From the NCBI GenBank assembly GCA_947846985.1, contig CANTUZ010000001.1, forward strand, positions 5,563,504-5,627,503: a stretch of 64,000 bases of DNA. The letters run 5' to 3'. This DNA comes from Fratercula arctica. Taxonomy: Eukaryota > Chordata > Aves > Charadriiformes > Alcidae. Made by a program: the position numbers and the translations under genes. This document shows positions 12,431-24,107 of this stretch, piece after piece. How positions within the stretch are numbered: the stretch's first letter is position 1; every line of letters starts with the position of its first letter. The notes beneath the pieces are model-generated. The model was given only the letters and a program-made list of their open reading frames with translations, searched no databases and was not told the DNA's origin.

Positions 12431-14254
12431 TCCATTCGCCTTCCTAACTTTAAGCAATTATTGGTTGACATTCAAACCAGGCTACATTTCAAGCTCTGAC
12501 ATGCTTTGTACACTCCCTTCTGGTAATGATGGTGGATGAAATCTGTCAGTCAGTTTGTACATGGTCTGCTCTACCTACTTGACTTCCATAACAGTATCAT
12601 CAGACATGCTGGAACTTTATTGCCACAGGGCAAATATCGTGTTACAGTCAACTGCTCTGTCTTGGTTTTCATGGGCTACTTTAATGGAATTTGAACAGAA
12701 AAAGGTCTAGCCTGAAATATATCCATGGTCATAGTGAATTACTGAGATTTACTATGTATTTTAGCTTCAGGATTAGTGTGGTTCAGAGAACACTGAAGGA
12801 AGCCATCACAGTTTTCTCATTTTGCTTACATTTACTATTCCTCATAAGATACTGACACTGTAAAGCCTTAGTATTAGATTTGGCTCCTCCTAGAAACAAT
12901 AACTTCAGGGGTGATAAGGACAAGGTCAGTGTTAAGATCTGTCCCTATAAAACTTTCAGTCAAGGATCATACCAGATGATTTGGCCTCCAAGAGGTTCAT
13001 TAATGAGATACTTGATGGCTTCAGATTAGGAAAAATATGCTAGATGTGCAGCATGACTACTGTACTCTCCTATTCACCGTGAGCTATTGTTTTGTTTGAA
13101 TTGCTTCTGCTTTAAGAAAGGAGATTAAGCTGTGCTCTTTCTTGGATTTTTCTTCAGTATTCTGGTGCTGTTCCAGTGGCAGTAATTACCTTTTAGCAAA
13201 AACTATATTCTCTTGGACTTACAATATCCTTTCCTACCTCTCCTTAAGTTTTATGGCAGCATCACTGCATGCCTGTACCTAGCTGCCGTCTTTGGAGCCC
13301 ATCACCACCATTGTGAGCAGGATCCCCAAAACTATTCAAGACAGGAAATGAGACTCCCTGTTATATCGAAATGGGAAGGAAAGGAAATGAAATGGTCTGC
13401 AGTTTTGCATCTAGGCAACATTACATTCAAGAAGTTTCACACAGTGAATGTAATGTACTATCTAGCAGGTGAGTAAAAGGAATGGCAATCAGATTTACGG
13501 TGTTCTCTGCTGTTTCCAATAGCACTGATGTTGAAGATGTTGATGGGGACTTTGTTAAGACTCTCTCTGCCCTGGTCTATCCATTTGTAGAATAGTACTA
13601 GTGTTTGCAAATATCTCTGAAAACTTCCTATGCAAGCCCTGGGACTGCAACCTGGGGACCGTTATTAACAGCGGCTGTTGCTTAGACACATCGCTGTGGT
13701 CCCCGAGCAACTCCAAGCTGAATTCCCCTTCACATCCTAGTTGACTCTTTCTTTTCAACTTCTAACGACTCTGAAAGAGTCATGCATAATAAATACATGA
13801 TTCACAGACAGCTACTTAGCCTGCTGTCTAACAAATCTCTAATTTGTTATCTAGTAAATATAGTAACACTTAAAATACAGAGTCTCAATCAATGAATCTC
13901 TCTCCCTGTCTCACGTATCTGGAATACCTAAAATGCAATACACTGCTGCTATCCGTGGGCCAGCCACCTCTGATTACAGTATATATACATGAACCATCAT
14001 TAAAGAACATGTACAAAGAGCACTAAAATGCTGGAGCAAACAGCCATTTAAACATATTATTAGTTTTCCTCTTTCTGCCTCCTCTCCTGTGATGTCTCCT
14101 GTGACAGTCATTGTGGGTTACAAGGTAAAAATGGGAAGTTACAAAAGCTAATAATCCCAAATGGGAATATTTGAATATTACCTAGTCTGTGCATGGAATT
14201 TAACAGAAAATTTCTTCTATATTCCCAAAAGATTATTAGAAAACCCAAAATATG
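12431..14254. other. Non-coding DNA, nothing recognised
   Basis: No gene, RNA or transposon is recognised. Open frames reach 87 codons (13213-13476, plus) without domain-like features. Confidence 0.6.
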
Positions 14255-14325
14255 ACTCATTTTGGGAACTGGACAAAACATCCTTCAGTGGTCCCTTTCA
14301 ACCACAGCCATTCTGTGATTTTTCT
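14255..14325 (+). mobile_element. Degenerate CR1 LINE 3' tip
   Basis: GGTCCCTTTCAACCACAGCC followed by ATTCTGTGATTTTT matches the CR1 terminus (pattern GGTCCCTTCCAACC...CATTCTGTGATTCT). The preceding 25 bp (GGGAACTGGACAAAACATCC) fit the usual GGACTAGATGATC block poorly. This is an older, more diverged tip than the one at 12371. Confidence 0.65.
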
Positions 14326-16055
14326 GGTAGCATCTTCCTCGAGTTTTCAGTGACAGGCTGAAGCTCTGTTGGTCTACAGTAATTTTTTTATATAATTGGG
14401 ATACAAAAATCAAGAAATCTGAATCCTGCAGGTGCTGACAAGCCCTACCAATGAGTTTCTTCAGTAGGAATTGTGCTGTTCTCTGCTTGTGGTAAAGAAG
14501 ACACTGTACAGTACCTGATAAAACACATTAAAGTTAGAACATGCTGCCTTAAGAGCAAAGTAGAGATGTTCTCAGGGTTGGTAGTTTTATTTCTCTATTT
14601 CGTTTCACTACATTGAATCAATCATCTCCAGGGGGTTGGTTTTAGACAGCTCAGAAATTTCTGCTTTCAGGAGTACATGTGAATATTTTGCAGGGTTTTA
14701 ATCTGCATGGGTCCGTGATCCTTTCCCTCTGTTTTGTTTGAGTTTTGGAACTGAAAATAAGAAAGCTTGTCAAAGCCTTTGTTTTGCCTGGCTTCATGTC
14801 AAACCCATGTAGAATTCTGCATTCAGCGTATATTTTCATAAGATGACCTGGGTTTCATGAAATTAAAAAGATTTGTCAGCTTTCAGAAGATGTGCAGCTG
14901 AGATACCAGTTTGCAATTATATCTGAAACGTGGTAGTCAGTTGAGCTCGTGTTTCACGGGAAACATTATTCTCAGCATTGTGTCTTTAAAACGGTATGTT
15001 TTGCCAAAGAATGCCGCAAATGGTCTGTTTGAGATTAAAAAAGCAAATCAAAACAAATTGAATGAAAAATCCAACACAACCACCGAGCCCAATCAAACTC
15101 TTTTCTCAGTGCTGTTTTTGCTGTGGTTCTCAAAATATTCAACAGCTTTCTGCAATGACACCAGTCGCCTCTTCAGCAGTCAGTTCTTCACCATTGTCTT
15201 TCAAATCACTGGAAAAGGCTAATCGTTGGGAGGAAAAATGCAATTGAGAATAATAGTTAAAAAAACCCTCAAACCAGGCATGCCTTTTCGGTGCTTGGGT
15301 GTTGGGTGTTGGGATAAAGAATAATTACAGACTGTGTAGACAATTAGGCAACACTATGATCACTTGTTCTGAACTCTCAGACAGGAGATTTCTTTTTTCA
15401 AAAGGACATCAATCCTACTGATAATGAATCAAGTTTAGTTCCAAAATCCTTTAGGTATGGGGTTTTTCTTTAATTTATTTTTGCTTACTTGTTTTAAGAT
15501 CTTCAGAAAAGCTAGAAAGTGAAATCTTCTCTGATTTTGCTATAAATAAATGATCAAATAATAGAGGCACAATTTCATAGAAATATTTAAGACAGCAATG
15601 AGGTACAGAGAGTGGATGGAGGCTAAAATATTTCTGAAGATCTGAAGTGACACCTGAAAGCTTTGAGCCAGTAAGGAGAAGGTTTGCGTTTATTGTATGC
15701 TACAAAAGAGCAAAAGACTGCTTGCTTGGCTGCAACAGTTTTTCCAGGGTTTATATCAGTGTCCTTGTGTCAAATCCAGGTCCGCCTATAATTGATATAA
15801 CCCAGAATTTCCACAGTTGGAGAAGTTCATTAGTTATCTTTAAAGGGAAGCGAAGCTTAATGGTATTGTTGATTACATGGGCACTAAGGATCTTTCGTGA
15901 AGCAGAGCACAGCTGTAAACAATGAAGTGTTTTAATGCTGATGTGGTAAGATTAGAGACCTGTTAGTGAAATCCCCATTTTAGAGTACTTTGTGCATGAA
16001 TTCTGTGTGGTGGGAATCTGCATACCCCAGAGAAATCTAGTTAGCATAGAGTTAA

Positions 16056-16129
16056 ATACACACATATATATTTATATACAAGCACACAGACACACACGCA
16101 CATATATACATATATATATATATATGTAT
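16056..16129. repeat. CA/TA dinucleotide-rich microsatellite
   Basis: Mixed CA and TA repeats with interruptions, ending in an alternating AT stretch of about 20 bp. It contributes a translated run of I, Y, T and H residues in an open frame at 15992-16327, which I do not regard as coding. Confidence 0.9.
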
Positions 16130-19100
16130 CAGTTTTCTGATAGACAAAAGGAAGCCAAACTAGAATGCAAATGTAACTTTTGGCACAGAGACCACTTTAA
16201 CCCAAACAGACTAAAATTAGTTGATGATTTTCCAAGTACAAATTTACATATAAAAAGAACAAAGCAGTTCAATTCTTCATTTACTGACTGGAGACCAGTT
16301 TACCCCAGAGGGAAGAGCAATTCTTGAGTATGGCTGTTGTCCAAATTATTATGATTAGGAGAAACTAAATGAGATTTTACTTTGGTCATGCAAAAAGAGC
16401 TGTTTTTCTTTTTGGCTTCTACCTGATGAGTAGGTTGGAAATTCTGCACCCAGCCAATTTAAAATAGTAAGGATCCATTAACAAGATTTGAAGTAACAAA
16501 GCAATGCTGTTTCTTATCAGGAAACTTATTTGTGGTTGCTTTAAATTCTGTTTTAGCCATTAAGTTTATGCCGGCTAACAACTGTGATAAAGAGAGTTGT
16601 GTTTGACATCTCATCACGCCGTTCTGTGTTCTCAGTAAAGAGACCTTTCTTCATCAATGGGTGTGTGATACAACCCTGAGTGCTGTATGCTTTGGTCAGG
16701 TACAGAGCAAGGTATAGTGTTTTCAGTGTTTAGCTTTTTTTTTTTTCTTTTTGTGGAAAACAGTTTACAGAAAAAAAAAAAAACAACAACATAACCCAAC
16801 CCTCCCCAAATTACTTCTGGCAGAGACAAAAGCAAAATAAAGAGCGAGAGAAAGGGTCATATTCATTTTTTTTTTGAAATCATTTCATGTGGTTTCAGGC
16901 ATTTCCTTCCAACTGCAGAAATGGATCAAGAGATTCTAAGTTAGGAGTGGCTCTTAAGGATCAGCCTGCTTTCTTCAGCACCCTTGAATCAAAAGATGGA
17001 AAAAACAAAGGACTTGCAATGAGAAGGACTGATTGTGGATGTGGATGTTCCACTTTATCCACATTAGACATTAATTGTAAATCCTCTCTTTGATAGAAAG
17101 TGCCTGATCTTGCATTGACTGAAGTCTATGAAAGAGCTGCCATTGACTTCAGAAGTTATTGAACTAACATACAGTTGCAGCACATGGCAAGGAAAGAGTA
17201 CACTTCAGGTACCATTTTTTTTTTTTTATTAACCTTGGGAAGATAATTAGCCTTCTCACTCCCATGCCTGAACTGACAAAAAAACCAAAGGATTTGAATC
17301 ATTCTTCCTGTGTTAGAAATGACATTTCTTCTATTCCTAATTACAGTTAGGAGTGGAAATGTGCTCTCCTGTTCCCAGCCTTTGTCGCTGATTTACTACA
17401 TTTTCTCGTGAAAGTACTTTAGTGTGTTTCACCTTGGTTTATTTCTTATTTAAGAAATGAGGCACCATACTCTTACGCACCTTATGTGGAAGTGTCATGA
17501 AAACTTTTGCTGCAAATCCTGCTTAAATATAAAACAAGAAAACAAGCCTCCTTGGAATCGTCCCAGCAATATGTCAAAAGCAGAGGACAGCTGAGGAGAA
17601 GGGTGTTGTGTATGTGAAGGAGAAACTACAGTTTGGGGTTTTTTTTCCTCTGTATTGCTTATGCAGACAAAACCACACACGCACAAGCACAGACTTGGGA
17701 GGGCATCACAGAGGAAGTGGGAGAATTTACGTTTCATACGAGTATTTCAGCAAAATCTGATGCTGATTGGCCAATTCATAGTAATCCAAAATGACAAAAG
17801 AAAAAAAAAAATACACAACATCATAGTCAATAACCACTTTGGTGGGTCCATCCTAGAGCACAGGTAAAATCAAGTCAAGGGAAAAACTGTTAGGGAGTAG
17901 ACCCCTGAGTGCAAATTGGCTGATACTGAGTTGCTTACACAGAGCTTTTAAAGTATTTCCTTTTTCTCCTTAATATAAATTTAACTCAGAAGCACTGTAC
18001 ATATAGAGAATTCTTCCTGACCTCAGTGTTATGAATAAAACAAATTATTTTACTGCAGACAGTAATTAGACAGAGATTCATTAGTAAAATCCTGCTATAA
18101 ACTGTATGCTTGCTGGAGGAACACTTGAAGAGTCTCTACAGTGCTTTGTGGAATTGTTATTTCCTGTCCCTTTTGAATACCCATTTTCTTCATCCATCTA
18201 TCAAAAAGATTCCCATGCACATACCGAGTGGATGTTTACTGTAGTCTGTCAAACCTCAGAGCTCAGCTCATGGGAAGTGCACATCTGCTTGCTGAATGTG
18301 AGGATGCTCAAGCGATGATGGGGTCCTTGACACAGGGATATAAAGTAGTGATCTGCTTTGTCAAAGCATCCCATAAATATTTTGCGACAAGCAAGTGAGC
18401 ACTGCTTTAATCAGAGAATTAAGAAATGACCCTACACAAATTTTCCCTGATTCCAGACTTGGAGAACAAGTATGTAATTTCGGCTGTATCACGCAATAAA
18501 AATACATTGATTTATGCAAACTTTTACTTCCCAAACCCCAAAGCACTTTATGAGCTCTGCAACACATACAGGAGCCATTTCACTTATGACTAAATGCAGC
18601 AATCTCTGCAGTGGAGCTCTGCATCTGTTAATTAAGGTACATGTGTAGCCCAAATTCCTTTTTACAATACCCTCGTGTGCCATCTCCATATCTCAGGCTG
18701 GGAACTAAGGCGGTGAGGTTGCCATTAATCTCCACAGGCTCAGGATTTCTCCCAGGGAGATTATGAAACTAGGTTAAATCTATACAGAGACCTCATGGCA
18801 GTGCCAAGAGCAGACACAGGTCAAAGTCTGCTATGGAGAAGATTCCCCTTCCCTATCAGGGCACCCAAAATGGTGCTGGTGCGTTGTATTAAACTTCCAA
18901 CTTGCAATGGCGATTTTCTTCATTCTGCTAAGAGATAAGAGTGGCATTTGGCCTCTGAAAATGTTCGTTGAGTGCTGGGGAGGCAGGGCTTTTCAAGGAC
19001 CATACTTGATAGATTTGTAATTAACAAGCTATGCAGCAGGAAGAAAATCATTGCATGATGACTAGATTACAAACCCAGTTCTTTCATTCTGCCGCTTGTG

Positions 19101-22100
19101 ATTTTGCAATGGCTCTGATTGTAGCTTCTCTGCCATTTGCATATCTTCCTAAGCATTTGAGGTGCATGCTGATTTCATGTTTTATCTCATTTTGATGTGT
19201 TGCAGGTGCTTGTCAGTGACTACCAGAGTTTCTATTACAGTCAGCTTTTATTTTATTGAAATATTTGTGCAGAATAATATAATGCCGAAGCATGACATGA
19301 TTCCATCTTAATCCTACGATGTGGAAAGACTTACAGAAGGCACTATAGAAGTGAGGAATTTTGGTCTGATGGCTACAGGTAGAGGGGTGGGGAAATATTC
19401 TGACTGCAGCCAGCGTATGGGAGAGAATTTAAGAGTGTTTTGCATCCATTTGTATTCAGCCGGCTCTCTATGCATATGATTAATGTTGCGTCCCCTTCTT
19501 CCTCAGTTTCTGCCTTTGCCTCGTGATTAACACCAATCTAGTATCTTGTCACCACTGAGGCATCAGTGGGACTTCAGTATGACAGATGCCCTCATGGTAA
19601 ACACACTCCAGACTGACTGGAGCTAAAAGCCCAGTTTGCAGAGTTGGGAAGTGTTGACAGCTGTGGAAAGGTATCATAGGGTACCATGTGCTATTAGGTT
19701 ATTTGATCTCGTGCTTCGAGGTAAGATTTTGGACTGATGACTTAGGACTATTACTCCAAGTCATTATTTGTCAGGTTTCTTCACTTTCTGGGACCTGGGT
19801 TTCTTCACCGACACTGATGATAAGATCAAAATATCCAACTGTTTGACGTATGAAGCTTTATTAATTCAGGTGTTTGTAGAAATTTAGGATCGTTCCATGA
19901 CAATACTTGTAGAAAATGACTAGCAGGTGTGCAAGAGTATTTTCACATAACTGTAAGTACAGCAAGCATCACATACTATTTATTAATGGTCCTTTCAGCT
20001 TGTATTCCATTCACTCATTTCTATTTGTTATTTTAGGGCTCAGTTCTGCAAAGACATAAAGACAGGCAAATCACTCAGACAAAAACCCTTACAGAATGAC
20101 CTATTTAGATCATCTTTTGGGACAGGGGAACTTGGTACAGGGTGATGATAAGCAGCCATTGATGTAGTACAAAAGAATCTGTGTGAAATAAATGCTACAC
20201 TATGACTGAAAAAAGAAAAGATTAAGAAAAGTGTGTTCAAGAATTTGACTGCCCAGTTTATATCGTGTTAATAAAAAATGTTGCTAGCATAATCTTCAGT
20301 TTAGAAGATTCATGAAAGCACTCAAACTCACTTTTTTTTCTACACTTTTGACTAATAACATGGAACAAAATGTGAATTATCAACCCTCAGCACTACATTT
20401 TGTAGTTTTACTCGGTCCTAGAAAGGTCTTTGAATAGCAACAGGGCTGTGACTTCAAGAATAAATGAAGATTAAAGTCACCCTCAGCCAGCTCAATCTCT
20501 AGTGTGTGATTGGTGCATAAAGGGGGATCACAGTAATTAATTACACATGGATTATGCTACTGTATGCACTAGCCAATGGTACGCTACCACTATTTTTTAA
20601 CTTTTTCACTGTTTTGGGGGGCTGGGAGAGGATTGTACTTATTTTTCCATATGGGATGGCTAGCTGCAAAGCTACTGGTTTTACACACAGATATAGTTGG
20701 AAATTTGATGGGATTTTTTTCTTAAAACCAATATCAATTCAGTTTGGTTACCCAAATGAGGACCCTTGCTTTACAAAGACTGGCGTTATCTGATTGGGGT
20801 TTTTTAGTTAAAAAAGGGTCTTTCAGGATTTTAAAAGTTTTTTCTCGTGCATCAATAACAAGTTTCATTCAAATCAGCAGTTCAAATCAGTAATGACTTT
20901 TAGGAATATTAGTCTTTTATTATTTTTTCTCTTTTATTGTGTTTCTTGGCCATGATGAAGAGTGAATTTAGTTATGTCAGTTTTATTACTAACCAAGTAG
21001 AAGATACTGAATATTCATATTTCAAATGTAAAACCAACCTCAGGAAATTATAAATAATGCTTAAATCTTTTTTTTATTTCAGTAATGATAACAAATATAT
21101 TAGAAATATGGCTTCTTTGTAAGAAATGGCTAAATTTGAAAGCACAGGGTTATACGTTTTTCCTGAAGAAACTCTCTGTGATATAAAAAATAAATCCTTG
21201 CTTTTTTATGCTCTGCATTAATAACTGCACCTAGAAATAATACAGACAGCTGTGGTAGAGTATACATCATACAAACTCATTTATAAACAAATCTAACTTT
21301 ATATATGGGAATTATAGCAAAAGGGAGGTCTTTCGCAAGATAACTCATTTTTATAGAGGAAATGGCTCAGATGGACTTGACAGTTTTTTTTGAAAACAAC
21401 AGAATCAGACTTTGTCCACCAGCTCAACAGGGATTTTTGGCAAGCCTGGTTTTATAATTCGCCAGGGCCAGCTACTCCCCCTGCCACATGCGCTGCACAA
21501 GTAGCAATAAATGAGTCGGGGAGGGGTTTTATTTGCAAGGAGCAATGACAGTGCCAGGACCACTGAATTTTTAAAAAGAAGAAGAAGAAGGAAAAAAAAA
21601 AAAAAAATTGCGCTTTCTTTGCCCCTGCTCTAACGTGCTGATGTGCCAGAGTTACTTTAACAGATTAACAATATACTGTTTGCAGATATTGAACCTGCCT
21701 TTTACATGCTCAGCGATACATTTTCAACCCCCCACTCCTAGCGTTCCCCTTCATTTCCCTGCAGAATTTAATCTCACACACATACAGTAAATTTGATGGA
21801 CAACTTATGCTGGATTCTCTCCCTAACAGGGTATTGCATCAGCCAGCGAGATTCAGTGTATTACAATTTGTTTCCCTGCTTCTCACAAGGAATTGTGATA
21901 CCCACAGAGATGCTTTCACAGACTGTGCTACACATAATGTCTTGGAGCAACTTTTCTGTCTGTCCTTCTCATTTGACTGACCAGTACTCACAATTTCCTT
22001 GCTGTTTTCCTTCTGAAATTTTCCATTTCTTTTTGTTTCCCTGTAGGTGCTTTCCTCGGGAGCTAATATTCCTTTGAAAAGCTTGCTGCCTTTACATTTT

Positions 22101-22943
22101 GAGTCTAAAATGGTGTGTATGAGGGGGTTCACTGCTACCTTCAAGCGTGCATTCACAGACTGCCTTATTGTTGACAACCACAATACATCATTTCTCCCCT
22201 TCCTATTGTTCTCACTCTTCGGCTGTATTTTCCAGGAGGCTCATCCTTATTAAGTACTCAAAATAGTTTCTATTGCTAATAGGGCTTCAGTTAGAGAGAT
22301 TGGCATTCATCTCAGTGTTTTGGGCTCAATCCTCCAAGGCAGAAAAGCATCATAGTACCAGTGAATGATGCTCCGAGTTTGAATGTCTTGTTGAATGCCA
22401 CAGAAATGATCCCTGCAAGAACATGGTTAATATTCAGAGGTGTGAGACCTCTGGTTTTACAGTCAGAAAAAGCCTGACTTCTTTTTTTTTTTTTTTTTCT
22501 GTCTAAGATTACAAAGGTAAGGAAATAAGAAGATGAGGTAAATTGCATATTTATGCTCATTTCCATCTCCCACAAGGAATCTGAGAGGTACTTAAAATGC
22601 AATTATTTGGTTCAGATATTCTGTCCAGGAAAATGTTTCCACAAGCGTTTTACAGACTTACTGTAAATAATACAATCACACGCTTCAATCATAAATAAGT
22701 GAGGAGGAACAGGGGAGAGAGAACTGAGGCATAAGCGGAGATTTGAAGCCTGCTGCTGAATCAGACAGGAGAAGGCAGAGTGGCTGCTCCTGGTGACAGA
22801 GGAGAAACCAGGTCTACCAGAGATGACAAGTCTGGGTGAAAGAGGGAGTGGAGAAGCTGGAAGTGTGAGACAAAGCCTGTGCAGGAGCCTCTGGAAACTC
22901 TATGATGTGTTTTGCTTTCTTTTGAATTATTTTTTTGTTTTTT

Positions 22944-22962
22944 GGTGGTGGTGGTGGTGGGG
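22944..22962. repeat. (GGT)6 trinucleotide repeat
   Basis: Six GGT units within a T-rich, G-rich stretch. This is a simple sequence repeat with no evidence of function. Confidence 0.9.
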
Positions 22963-23937
22963 AATTTTGCAGGCTATATCCTACTTCTTAGTGACATTTT
23001 AAAGAAGAATAAGAGATTTTTTTTTGTCATTGATTGTACGGTGAAGTGAAGCTGGGTCATTTCATAGCAAAAAAGAAAATAAATTATTTTGAGTACACTC
23101 TAGTGCCATGAATCTTGTTATACAGAAAGAAAACAAGGATCATCAGACCACAGCTGGAGAAATAGCGACAAATGGGTGTGTTCATGACTTTGTTAGAACC
23201 AGAGGATCCTGAATGGTCATCTCCAGTGAGCTGCCTCTTATTGTGGTCCTTATGATGGAGATGGAGAATCTCTGGAGAACAAGATGGACAAAATGGGTGG
23301 CTGTTCTAGAGTGAGACCTGAGGAAAGCACAAAGATATGTTTAGGGTGAGAATAGGTGTACGTTAATGCACAACAGTGACTCCTGGTGAAACTGGGTACT
23401 CGTGCCGATTCAAGCTGAATGGTCATTGCCAAAAAAAAAAAAAAAAAGCTGTGGAGATACATGCACTGCCACAGATGGACATCAGGACTCATCTAGATCT
23501 GCCCAAGACTGATCCTTGATTTGGAGGCCAACTGGAACGTAAGAGCTCATGTTTGTGTTATTAGGTTTTCTCAGTCTCCAGAAGAGAATAGCTGTATGAA
23601 AACTGCCTGTGGTCTCAGATGCGTAATAAATCTTGAACCATGCCCATAACCAGTTTGGGGGGACAATAGTGTGCTTAGATCCCAATCTAACTGTTGTATA
23701 ATAGAAGCTGAAGTACAGCGCCCATGAATGTTTCTCCTTTACAGTTTATTGGCATACATGCGGCTATCACGATTGACCCTAGTGCAAGGCAACTCTCGAG
23801 CATTAGACGACTTTTGAAAGCGTGTATTGTATTGGCTCCAAACCAACCATCTACATGGTTTTTCATATCCTTATAGGATTTTCTATGTCACATCTGAGCA
23901 AGGTATTACCTACTGATCTCAGATCAAGACACTGAGA

Positions 23938-24107
23938 ATTACAGACTTGAATCCTCTGTGTGACACCAATACTTTTCTAACCTCTGTCAAGTCTCAGACT
24001 CAGTTTCTCTCTTTATGGGTGTTTGTAAAGATTAAGTCCTTACAGCAAAGCTCTTTGAAGATAAGAATCCTTTGTAAGGGTTATGTACAATTATCCTTTG
24101 TTATTTT
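23938..24107 (+). mobile_element. MIR/CORE-SINE relic
   Basis: An old tRNA-derived SINE shared by amniotes. GACTTGAATCCTCTGTGTGAC fits the box B and post-head region. The core region reads TAACCTCTGTCAAGTCTCAG, ACTCAGTTTCTCTCTTTATG, then GGTGTTTGTAAAGATTAAGT. The tail AAAGCTCTTTGAAGATAAG and TTTGTAAGGGTTATGTACAA match the sauropsid MIR ending (pattern CACTTTGAGATCCTTGGATGAAAGGTGCTAT). The tRNA-like head is mostly missing. Confidence 0.7.

Larger units (their letters stand above)
14326..23937. other. Long non-coding interval with simple repeats
   Basis: No gene is supported in 9.6 kb. Seen here: a CA/TA-rich tract (16056-16129), a T-run (about 16735-16754) and an A13 run (16771-16783) close together, a GAA/A-rich stretch (21576-21607), a T17 run (22482-22498), a (GGT)6 tract (22944-22962), an A17 run (23431-23447), and a weak MIR-like stretch at about 19740-19890. 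A GC-richer block at 21420-21560 stands out from its surroundings but has no coding features. Open frames of up to 114 codons are compositionally like the background. Confidence 0.6.

Noticed and set aside
15992..16327. 111-codon open frame on the plus strand
   Set aside because: Much of it is translated CA/TA microsatellite; no domain.
17095..17165. GACTGAAGTC...CCATTGACTTCAG, a short inverted motif also common in reptile genomes
   Set aside because: Too short to assign to a repeat family; could be part of an old, unnamed element.
19740..19890. Possible fourth MIR (GGGACCTGGGTTTCTTCACC...GATGATAAGAT)
   Set aside because: Head and tail are missing and the match is too loose to call without a profile search.
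21839..22183. 114-codon minus-strand frame with overlapping plus-strand frames
   Set aside because: Frames on both strands overlap, composition is background-like, and no domain or splice context is visible.
23102..23447. Sequence ending in an A17 run, considered as a processed pseudogene on the plus strand
   Set aside because: There is no polyadenylation signal just before the run and no recognisable protein similarity, so the A run is treated as simple sequence.
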